12,314 nucleotides of DNA from an uncultured Lachnospiraceae bacterium (GTDB lineage: Bacteria > Bacillota > Clostridia > Lachnospirales > Lachnospiraceae). Below, piece after piece: positions 6,577 through 12,039 of the stretch. A program made the translations under genes and the position numbers. The stretch spans positions 1-12,314 of the forward strand of contig CAMKMR010000022.1 in assembly GCA_946413945.1 (NCBI GenBank), written 5' to 3'. Within the stretch, counting starts at the first letter, position 1. Every line of letters starts with the position of its first letter. The notes under the pieces are model-generated. The model was not told the origin of the DNA, made no database searches, and saw only the letters and a program-made list of their open reading frames with translations.

Positions 6577-7160
6577 TGATTATTAAAAATGCAGAACTTG
6601 AAACGGTTTGTGGTGTTACAAGTAAATTTCCGCAGCATGAGGAAGTGGAGATTGCTTTTGCTGGTAAGTCTAATGTTGGTAAGTCTTCGCTTATAAATGG
6701 TCTTATGAACAGGAAGAATCTTGCCAGAACATCGGCTCAGCCGGGAAAAACACAGACTGTTAATTTCTACAAGATTAATGATGCCTTTTATTTTGTTGAC
6801 CTTCCTGGTTATGGCTATGCTAAAGTATCAGAACAGGAAAAGATCAAATGGGGAAAGATGATAGAAAACTATCTCCATACTTCAGAAAGCTTAAGACAGG
6901 TTTTTCTTTTGATAGATATAAGGCATGAGCCGGGAGAAAATGATGTCTTAATGTATGACTGGATCAAGTCAAATGGTTTTGAGCCTGTGATAATTGCAAC
7001 GAAGCTTGATAAGATCAAGAGAAGCCAGGTGCAGAAGTGCATATCTGTGATAAAAAAGAAACTAAAACTGACTCAGGAAAGTATCATTATCCCATTCTCC
7101 GCAGAAACAAAGCAGGGAAGGGATGAGATACTTGATCTGATTGAAAAGACCATGCAATGA
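6576..7160 (+). CDS. engB: Ribosome biogenesis GTP-binding protein EngB (YihA/YsxC)
   Basis: EngB (YsxC in Bacillus) is an essential GTPase that helps assemble the large ribosomal subunit. At 194 residues it is the normal length. GTPase motifs are G1 GKSNVGKS (30-37), the G2 region around QPGKTQT (55-61), G3 DLPGYG (75-80), G4 TKLD (142-145) and G5 FSAETKQG (174-181). The ATG at 6576-6578 overlaps the clpX stop by one base (TAATG), and GAGGG (6559-6563) inside clpX is the nearest ribosome binding site at about 12 bases, so coupled translation is likely. It is the last gene of the tig-clpP-clpX cluster, closed by a strong hairpin at 7187-7222. Identification is firm. Confidence 0.97.
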   Translation: MIIKNAELETVCGVTSKFPQHEEVEIAFAGKSNVGKSSLINGLMNRKNLARTSAQPGKTQTVNFYKINDAFYFVDLPGYGYAKVSEQEKIKWGKMIENYLHTSESLRQVFLLIDIRHEPGENDVLMYDWIKSNGFEPVIIATKLDKIKRSQVQKCISVIKKKLKLTQESIIIPFSAETKQGRDEILDLIEKTMQ

Positions 7161-7186
7161 CTCTTTTGTATGATTTTGTGGTAAAT

Positions 7187-7222
7187 AAAAAAAGCTGTAA
7201 GAAAAATCTTACGGCTTTTTTT
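7187..7222. terminator. Bidirectional intrinsic terminator
   Basis: AAAGCTGTAAGA (7191-7202) pairs with TCTTACGGCTTT (7207-7218) around an AAAA loop, with one wobble pair. An A run precedes the left arm and seven T residues run from 7216, so it works on both strands. It ends the engB transcript on the plus strand and the DUF4364 transcript on the minus strand. Confidence 0.93.
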
Positions 7223-7289
7223 ATATGATCTGTAACAGGATGTTTTAAAGCGGTGATATGTAGCAGTTTAATTTAATGAAAAGGACGTT

Positions 7290-8033
7290 TTAAAGATCGT
7301 AATTTGTATTAGCGATATCGCTGGCTATTTTTAAGGCAGCTGGATTTGATCTTAATTCTTCTGAAATATCGATGATATTAGCTCGATCGATGAATTCAGT
7401 TTTTTCTTCTGCCTGTTCTATAGCTTTTTCATTCGAAGAATCATTTGCCTTTTCATCAGATTTCTTAGTTGATCTTAGATCTTCTTCTTTTGAATCGGCG
7501 TCTTCGTCAGAAGCTGCAACCCATAAACTTTTAATAAGGTTAGAATATACTTCGGAACTTTTTTCGCTCCATTTCTTACAAGCCTTCTTTGCTATAGTTT
7601 CATCTGGGACAGTGAGTTTTATATTGACAAGAGTTTCTTTTCTTTCCTTAATAACACATTCAACAATATATTCCTGATGTGTGCTGTTTGGATAGTAATC
7701 TGCATAAATTTCAGATCTGTTTTTAAGTGTTATCTTTTCCTGTTTAAAATAATCTAAAATATCCTGTTTGATTGAATTTGGAATTCGATTCTCAAAATAT
7801 GAAATGGCTTCTTCCCCGTAGCTTGTGATCCTGTAATGATTATTATTGCCAACTACGCTCTTAGACATGAAACCTTTATCTATCAGATCTGCAAGGGTAT
7901 CATACATATTGATAAAGTCTGTGTATCCTTTATCCATGATAAAACCGTTGATCTGCTCGTTGGTAAGCGCATATTCGTTAACGCGGTCCAACATATATAG
8001 GATTATCAGTTTGTATAAAAATGAGCTGTACAT
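7290..8033 (-). CDS. DUF4364 family winged-helix protein with acidic tail
   Basis: The 247-residue protein matches what I recall of DUF4364, a family of putative winged-helix proteins found mainly in Lachnospiraceae and related clostridia; its target is unknown. The N-terminal part, FLYKLIILYMLDRVNEYALTN to about residue 85, reads as a winged helix: a helix pair, DKGYTDF, DTLADLIDKGFM, then HYRITSYGEEAISYFENRI. Residues 86-170 form a mixed domain (ADYYPNSTHQEYIVECVIKERKE, VNIKLTVPDETIAKKACKKW). From about 174 a charged, Asp/Glu/Lys/Ser-rich linker runs to 212, followed by a predicted helical end (ANIIDISEELRSNPAALKIASDI); this tail seems longer than in family members I remember. The start is ATG at 8033 with GGGGAGG (8038-8044 on the other strand) four bases ahead. 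A TTG at 8075 would add 14 residues but has no ribosome binding site. The gene converges on engB and diverges from the acyltransferase gene. Confidence 0.85.
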   Translation of the reverse strand: MYSSFLYKLIILYMLDRVNEYALTNEQINGFIMDKGYTDFINMYDTLADLIDKGFMSKSVVGNNNHYRITSYGEEAISYFENRIPNSIKQDILDYFKQEKITLKNRSEIYADYYPNSTHQEYIVECVIKERKETLVNIKLTVPDETIAKKACKKWSEKSSEVYSNLIKSLWVAASDEDADSKEEDLRSTKKSDEKANDSSNEKAIEQAEEKTEFIDRANIIDISEELRSNPAALKIASDIANTNYDL

Positions 8034-8111
8034 ACAACCTCCCCAAAATAAGACACTTATTAAAGAATACGACAAACTAATATAAAAAGCAATGAAAGAA
8101 AAATAAAATGA

Positions 8112-8137
8112 TTAATAAAGAGTTAATAAAGACTTAA
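8112..8137. repeat. Phased direct repeats in the divergent intergenic region
   Basis: TTAATAAAGA occurs at 8112-8121 and 8123-8132, an 11-base period, and a third TTAA is in phase at 8134. One-turn spacing on one face of the helix is typical of response-regulator sites, for example Pho-box-like TTAA repeats. It lies between the DUF4364 and acyltransferase starts and could serve either. AT-rich surroundings raise the chance of coincidence. Confidence 0.5.
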
Positions 8138-8172
8138 AAATTTTTTTTATATTATTTCTTAGACAATTATAG

Positions 8173-8178
8173 TACAAT
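8173..8178 (+). promoter_or_regulatory. Possible -10 of the acyltransferase gene
   Basis: TACAAT (8173-8178) matches five of six positions of the -10 consensus. There is no good -35 at the right distance, which would fit a promoter needing an activator bound at the phased repeats ending near 8137. The start would fall near 8185, upstream of the TTG start at 8228. Confidence 0.35.
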
Positions 8179-8227
8179 GTAAAAAGACAAGATGCATTAT
8201 GTGGAAATTTTTAAGGGAGAAAAAGTT

Positions 8228-9292
8228 TTGGGAGCGAATAAAAATGTAGAAAAGATGATCACAGATCCATTTTCTGTTAAAGAAACGGAAAGGGTCAGGT
8301 GGGTTGATATTGTAAAAGGAATGGCAATATTACTTACTATCGTTGGACATACAATTCAATATTATTTAAAAGGAAGTTGGATAAGAGAAATTGTTTTCTC
8401 TTTTCATATGCCGTTATTTTTTATAATGAGTGCATACACATTTAAATTTTCTGATGATACGTTGAGCTTTAAGAAAAAGACAATAAAGGCATGTAAAAAG
8501 ACTATATTCCCTGCTACGTTATGCTTTTCACTGCTCACGTTAATAGCTATCATAAAAGATACAAAAGTTCTTAATAATCTATCATTTCTAAAAAATACAA
8601 TATATAGCTATTTATTTGCCAGTGGTATAAAATTAGACTATTATGGCCGCGAAATTAAAGAGATGGGAATGCTCTGGTTCCTTTTTGTGCTTTTCTTTGG
8701 CCGAACAGCTTATGACTATACTCATCTTATAGTAAAAGATGAGAGAAAGCTTGGGCTTATATCGATGCTGACAGGTATCTGCGGCATTATTTTAGGCAAT
8801 GTAATGCCGGTAGCATTTTCTATGGATATAGCAATGGCAGTATTTCCTTTTTTCTATGTTGGAACGTGTTTGAAAAAAATGGATATGAACAAGAGTTATA
8901 TAAAAAGATCATGTATCATGCTTGTGATTTTTGTAACTACTTTACTTGTGACATGTTCTGATCCGTTTAAGCGTACATATTTAGAACTAGCGGCACGAAG
9001 GTATCCTTTGTTTCCTGTCTGCTATATAACTGCGATTGCAGGTACATTAGTTTTGAGTGGGATTGCTATTTTAATATCAAAAGGAAAAATTTTAAATTAT
9101 ATTTTTTCATTTATAGGTAAAAAATCATTATACCTTTATTGTGTGCATTCAATAGATACCGTATGGAATAGATTTTGGAGTTTTAAGGAAAACCAGTATT
9201 TAAGTGCGATAGTTAGAATTATTATAGATTTAGCTATCTTTACTTTATTAGTACTTGTAATAGACTTCTTTAAAAAAAGCAAAAAAAGCTGA
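8228..9292 (+). CDS. Acyltransferase 3 family integral membrane protein
   Basis: This looks like an acyltransferase-3 (OafA/WecH, fucose 4-O-acetylase-like) protein of the cytoplasmic membrane, a family that transfers acyl groups onto cell-surface sugars or other acceptors; the acceptor here is unknown. Family signs are RWVDIVKGMAILLTIVGHT (24-42) with Asp27 and the family His41, FSFHMPLFFIMSAY (57-70), a central LWFLFVLFF (149-157), and the C-terminal IGKKSLYLYCVHS (296-308). About ten hydrophobic segments are visible. I prefer the TTG start at 8228 (354 residues) because AAGGGAG (8213-8219) lies eight bases ahead. An in-frame ATG at 8192 gives 366 residues but has no Shine-Dalgarno and would sit almost at the predicted transcript start. 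The gene is clearly more AT-rich than its neighbours, with many ATA and AGA codons, and sits alone between housekeeping blocks, which hints at acquisition. Confidence 0.85.
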   Translation: MGANKNVEKMITDPFSVKETERVRWVDIVKGMAILLTIVGHTIQYYLKGSWIREIVFSFHMPLFFIMSAYTFKFSDDTLSFKKKTIKACKKTIFPATLCFSLLTLIAIIKDTKVLNNLSFLKNTIYSYLFASGIKLDYYGREIKEMGMLWFLFVLFFGRTAYDYTHLIVKDERKLGLISMLTGICGIILGNVMPVAFSMDIAMAVFPFFYVGTCLKKMDMNKSYIKRSCIMLVIFVTTLLVTCSDPFKRTYLELAARRYPLFPVCYITAIAGTLVLSGIAILISKGKILNYIFSFIGKKSLYLYCVHSIDTVWNRFWSFKENQYLSAIVRIIIDLAIFTLLVLVIDFFKKSKKS

Positions 9293-9326
9293 TTAGAATA
9301 AAAACTGCTTAAAAAAATTGTTTAAT

Positions 9327-9408
9327 ATACAGCATGGTCTTAAGTGACAGCAGAAAAAAATAAAAAAAAGCTGCTTTTAGTCACCTTGTGGATCTGTGCT
9401 GTATTTTT
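9327..9408 (+). terminator. Nested hairpin, likely terminator of the acyltransferase gene or small structured RNA
   Basis: Three pairing tiers are visible. The outer is ATACAGCA (9327-9334) with TGCTGTAT (9397-9404). The middle is GTGAC (9344-9348) with GTCAC (9380-9384), extendable by three pairs past a bulged C. The inner is AGCAG (9349-9353) with CTGCT (9371-9375) around an A-rich 17-base loop, with a four-base bulge on the 3' side. The outer stem runs into T5 (9404-9408). It begins 35 bases after the acyltransferase stop. I do not recognise it as a known riboswitch. Confidence 0.55.
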
Positions 9409-9465
9409 AATTTGGAAGTGGCTTTAATAATACGCAGTCTAGTGATGTTTTGGTATGTTGCTTAA

Positions 9466-9496
9466 AGAGAAGATATTTTAAAATATAGAGAAGATA
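9466..9496. repeat. Direct repeat AGAGAAGATA, two copies, upstream of the rho promoter
   Basis: Identical 10-mers at 9466-9475 and 9487-9496 are 21 bases apart start to start, two helical turns, with the palindrome ATATTTTAAAATAT (9473-9486) bridging them. The second copy ends 16 bases before the rho -35. The layout resembles a regulator site; no regulator can be named. Confidence 0.55.
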
Positions 9497-9512
9497 ATTT
9501 GAAGTGTAGAAA

Positions 9513-9541
9513 TTGACATGAAAAAATAATGATGATATATT
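9513..9541 (+). promoter_or_regulatory. Strong sigma-A promoter of rho
   Basis: A perfect TTGACA (9513-9518), a 17-base spacer and TATATT (9536-9541, five of six matches) give the best promoter in the window. Transcription would start near 9548, leaving a leader of about 115 bases before rho. The -10 is inside the palindrome GATATAT-TGG-ATATATC (9534-9550). Confidence 0.85.
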
Positions 9542-9578
9542 GGATATATCTTAATTCAAAAGAGAAATCTGTATTCTG

Positions 9579-9602
9579 TTTCGAAATTTGTGTTTTCGAA
9601 AA
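9579..9602 (+). repeat. TTTCGAAA repeat pair in the rho leader
   Basis: TTTCGAAA at 9579-9586 recurs at 9594-9601 within TTTTCGAAAA. Each copy is itself a palindrome, so the pair is both a direct and an inverted repeat and can form an 8-bp RNA stem with a 7-base loop. It lies in the predicted 5' leader about 60 bases before the rho start codon. Confidence 0.55.
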
Positions 9603-9663
9603 TTATTAATTTCCCATAAGACATATAATTGATGCAAAATATGAAAAAATAAAAGGAGAATTT

Positions 9664-11532
9664 ATGGATTATAGCAAGCTTAAAATTGCTGAGCTTAGAG
9701 TAATCGCTAAAGAAAAAGGACTTAGAAACATAGCGGTAGCAAAAAAGAAAGAATTAGTGGAGCTTCTTACAAATGTTGATAAAATGCTTAATAAAGATGT
9801 TCCAACAAAAGAGACAGCTGCTAAAGAAAATGCAGAAATAAAAACAACTGATGAAGATTTAGCAAAGCCAACTGTAAAAAGAAGAGGTCGTCCTCCTAAA
9901 AATAAGGACAAGGCCGATGATAAAGAAATAAAATCGGTATCTTCTAAGGAAATGGCAGCTACATCTGACAAAGCTGATAAAAACACTGTAGAAGCAGCTG
10001 ATAAAATATCTGCTAAATCAGATGAAAAAACTGTATCTAAAATAGAGGAAGGTCTAAAACAAAAGTCAGAAGAGAAACAGGCGCCTAAAACAGAAGAAAG
10101 ACAAGCATCTGAAACAGAAGAAAAGATAAAAACAGAAGTTGAAAATAAGACTTTTAGTCAGCCAAATAGATCATTTCAGCCAAAACAGCAAAAAAGAACT
10201 GATGGCCAGCAGATGAAAGACCGGAATCAGCAAAGAAATGCGGCGCCGATAGCGACACAGCGGAATATGAGAACTCCTCAAGCAGGACAGATCATAAGAA
10301 CTGCGCAGCCAAAGCAGCAGACTGAAGTACAGGAAGGTCAGGAAGTACAGCAGTTAAAGGTTTTTGATGGTCAGGAATATAATCCACAACTTGCATCTGA
10401 TCAGCAGGCTTATGGAATTCTGGAAGTAATGCCAGAAAGTTTTGGCTTTATTAGAAGTGACAACTACATGCCTGGAGATAGAGACATTTACCTGTCACCG
10501 GCTCAGATAAGAAAGTTTGGATTAAAGACAGGAGATGTTGTTCGAGGACCTATAAAACTAAAGAGCCAGAATAATGAAAAATTCAGCGCCCTTCTTTATA
10601 TTGAGTCTGTAAATGGAATGTTCCCATCCCAGATAATAGGTAGAAAGAATTTTGAAGATCTTACACCGATCTTCCCAAATGATAGAATTAAGCTGGATTA
10701 TGATAATGCTCCTGCTTCCCTTCGTATGGTAGATTTCTTCTCGCCAATAGGTAAGGGACAGAGAGGAATGATAGTATCTCCTCCAAAAGCAGGTAAGACA
10801 ACGCTTTTAAAACAGATTGCAAAAAGAATAAGCGTTGCATATCCGGAAATGAATCTTCTTGTTCTTCTTATTGATGAAAGACCAGAAGAAGTAACAGATA
10901 TTAAAGAATCAATAGAAGGCCCGAATGCTGAAGTTATCTATTCAACTTTTGATGAATTACCAGAACATCATAAGAGAGTTTCAGAAATGGTAATTGAAAG
11001 GGCAAAAAGATTAGTTGAGAGTGGAAAGGATGTTGTTATCCTTATTGACTCTATCACAAGGCTTTCAAGAGCATATAACCTTACAGTTCCGCCAAGTGGA
11101 AGAACACTTTCGGGTGGTCTCGATCCGGCTGCTCTTCACATGCCAAAGAAATTCTTTGGTGCAGCCAGAAATATGAGAGAAGGCGGAAGTCTTACAATCC
11201 TTGCTACAGCTCTTATAGAGACAGGAAGCAGAATGGATGATGTAGTATTTGAAGAGTTCAAAGGAACAGGTAATATGGAACTTGTTCTTAATAGAGAATT
11301 ATCTAATAAGAGACTTTTTCCAGCTATTGATATTGTTAAGTCAGGTACAAGGAAAGATGATCTTCTTCTTGATCCGGACGAGCAGGAGGCACTTGCACTT
11401 GTTCATCAGCAGCTGGGCGGTCCAAAGAATGACGATATCACAGAAGAAATAATAAAATTATTTAGTAAAACAAAGAATAATAAAGATTTTATCTTTTTCA
11501 TAAATAAGATGTTTGGAAAAGGAAAAAGATAA
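9664..11532 (+). CDS. rho: Transcription termination factor Rho with long disordered insert
   Basis: Rho is a hexameric RNA-dependent ATPase that pulls RNA out of stalled or untranslated elongation complexes. This one has 622 residues against about 420 in E. coli and B. subtilis. The Rho_N helical domain is at 1-36. An insert of about 200 residues follows (about 40-240): first Lys/Glu/Ala/Thr-rich with an AT-hook-like KRRGRPPK (72-79), then Gln/Asn/Arg-rich (about 165-230). The RNA-binding cold-shock-like domain starts near 247 with SFGFIR (259-264). The motor has Walker A PPKAGKTT (373-380), Walker B VVILIDSITR (457-466), the Q-loop region around PPSGRTLSGGLDPAAL (476-491) and R-loop GTRKDD (561-566), all intact. 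AAAGGAGA precedes the ATG by four bases. The gene has its own strong promoter and structured leader, so autoregulation is plausible. Arginine is mostly AGA, unlike etf and rpmE. Confidence 0.97.
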   Translation: MDYSKLKIAELRVIAKEKGLRNIAVAKKKELVELLTNVDKMLNKDVPTKETAAKENAEIKTTDEDLAKPTVKRRGRPPKNKDKADDKEIKSVSSKEMAATSDKADKNTVEAADKISAKSDEKTVSKIEEGLKQKSEEKQAPKTEERQASETEEKIKTEVENKTFSQPNRSFQPKQQKRTDGQQMKDRNQQRNAAPIATQRNMRTPQAGQIIRTAQPKQQTEVQEGQEVQQLKVFDGQEYNPQLASDQQAYGILEVMPESFGFIRSDNYMPGDRDIYLSPAQIRKFGLKTGDVVRGPIKLKSQNNEKFSALLYIESVNGMFPSQIIGRKNFEDLTPIFPNDRIKLDYDNAPASLRMVDFFSPIGKGQRGMIVSPPKAGKTTLLKQIAKRISVAYPEMNLLVLLIDERPEEVTDIKESIEGPNAEVIYSTFDELPEHHKRVSEMVIERAKRLVESGKDVVILIDSITRLSRAYNLTVPPSGRTLSGGLDPAALHMPKKFFGAARNMREGGSLTILATALIETGSRMDDVVFEEFKGTGNMELVLNRELSNKRLFPAIDIVKSGTRKDDLLLDPDEQEALALVHQQLGGPKNDDITEEIIKLFSKTKNNKDFIFFINKMFGKGKR

Positions 11533-11565
11533 AAAAGCATAGGGAAACGTGAGTAAAAAAATAAC

Positions 11566-11594
11566 TTGCGCTTTATAAAATGCTATGCTAAAAT
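11566..11594 (+). promoter_or_regulatory. Promoter of rpmE, extended -10 type
   Basis: TTGCGC (11566-11571), 17 bases, then TAAAAT (11589-11594) preceded by TGC makes an extended -10 promoter. The start would be near 11601, giving a leader of about 77 bases. The segment AGCATAG (11536-11542), just after the rho stop, is the exact inverse of CTATGCT (11583-11589) over the -10. Confidence 0.7.
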
Positions 11595-11621
11595 CTTTAA
11601 CGTTACTGGTATGAGATCGAG

Positions 11622-11640
11622 GTACGTCAATTTGGCGTGC
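11622..11640 (+). promoter_or_regulatory. Hairpin in the rpmE leader
   Basis: GTACGTCA (11622-11629) pairs with TGGCGTGC (11633-11640) as an 8-bp stem with two wobbles and a three-base loop, 22 bases before the rpmE Shine-Dalgarno AAAGGAGA (11663-11670). Ribosomal protein leaders often bind their own protein, and L31 leaders have been proposed in several bacterial groups. Whether this belongs to one is unknown. Confidence 0.45.
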
Positions 11641-11677
11641 AGTGTCTTATATACGTTATATTAAAGGAGAATTGAAA

Positions 11678-11878
11678 ATGAAGTCAGGAATTCATCCAGA
11701 ATACCATCAGGCAAAGGTTGTTTGCAACTGCGGTAACGAGTTCGTTACAGGTTCAACAAAGGAAGAGATCCACGTAGAAATCTGTTCTAAGTGTCATTCT
11801 TTCTACACAGGTCAGCAGAAAGCTGCTAAGGCTCGTGGACGTATTGAACAGTTCAACAAGAAATACGGAACACAGTAG
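11678..11878 (+). CDS. rpmE: 50S ribosomal protein L31, zinc-binding type
   Basis: L31 bridges the large and small ribosomal subunits near the central protuberance. The protein has 66 residues, the standard length, starting MKSGIHPEYHQAKVVCNCGN. Cys16, Cys18, Cys36 and Cys39 form the CxC and CxxC zinc site, so this is the zinc-containing form rather than the cysteine-free form induced by zinc starvation. The C-terminal GRIEQFNKKYG is typical. The ATG at 11678 has AAAGGAGA seven bases ahead. A GTG at 11642 in frame would add 12 residues not found in L31 and is rejected. It has its own promoter after rho and its own terminator (11888-11922). The rho-rpmE-DUF1385 order is common in clostridia. 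Confidence 0.98.
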   Translation: MKSGIHPEYHQAKVVCNCGNEFVTGSTKEEIHVEICSKCHSFYTGQQKAAKARGRIEQFNKKYGTQ

Positions 11879-11887
11879 TAAGTATTT

Positions 11888-11922
11888 AAAAACAGGTTGG
11901 GATATGTCTCGACCTGTTTTTT
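11888..11922 (+). terminator. Intrinsic terminator after rpmE
   Basis: AACAGGTTGGGA (11891-11902) pairs with TCTCGACCTGTT (11907-11918) with two wobbles and a four-base loop, giving a 12-bp stem extendable through flanking A and T runs. T6 spans 11917-11922. It ends the rpmE transcript ten bases after the stop. Confidence 0.95.
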
Positions 11923-11937
11923 GTATATGTAATGAGA

Positions 11938-11943
11938 TATAAT
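11938..11943 (+). promoter_or_regulatory. Probable -10 of the DUF1385 gene
   Basis: A perfect TATAAT (11938-11943) lies just after the rpmE terminator. The best -35 at 17 bases is TGTTTT (11915-11920), within the terminator T tract and weak. The leader would be about 90 bases, with a small GCCA-TT-TGGC hairpin at 11947-11956 and a G-rich stretch near 11992-12008. Confidence 0.5.
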
Positions 11944-12039
11944 ATCGCCATTTGGCTGCTGCTGATCAAAAGGTCGCAAGATAAAAAAAGAAGGCGGTGG
12001 GCAAGGTGGTTTATATTATAAAAAATAAAAGAGGAATGT

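Larger units (their letters stand above)
9293..9663. other. 371-base intergenic region upstream of rho
   Basis: No protein gene is supported here. In order it contains a nested hairpin ending in T5 (9327-9408), a 14-bp AT palindrome (9473-9486) flanked by two copies of AGAGAAGATA (9466-9475, 9487-9496), a strong promoter (9513-9541), a palindrome over its -10 (9534-9550), a TTTCGAAA inverted repeat in the leader (9579-9601) and the rho ribosome binding site AAAGGAGA (9652-9659). Confidence 0.85.

Noticed and set aside
8034..8075. Longer DUF4364 start at a TTG on the minus strand
   Set aside because: GGGGAGG lies directly ahead of the ATG at 8033 and the added residues do not fit the family start.
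8112..8137. CRISPR-like repeat array
   Set aside because: Only two exact 10-base units with a one-base gap; no spacers and no cas genes.
9334..9363. Nine-codon open frame ATGGTC in the nested hairpin
   Set aside because: Too short, no ribosome binding site, and explained by the RNA structure.
9327..9408. Known riboswitch (purine, preQ1, c-di-GMP types)
   Set aside because: None of the conserved cores of these classes is visible, and the element lies downstream of a gene and over 200 bases before the next.
9529..9609. 26-codon open frame starting ATGATG before rho
   Set aside because: Its start overlaps the -10 of the rho promoter and precedes the expected transcript start, with no ribosome binding site.
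9764..10383. Rho insert as a frameshift or fused separate gene
   Set aside because: One continuous frame joins intact Rho_N, RNA-binding and ATPase domains, and long inserts at this place are known in other Rho proteins.
11642..11677. Longer rpmE start at a GTG
   Set aside because: L31 begins MKxxIHP; the strong ribosome binding site at 11663-11670 serves the ATG at 11678 and would be inside the coding region otherwise.
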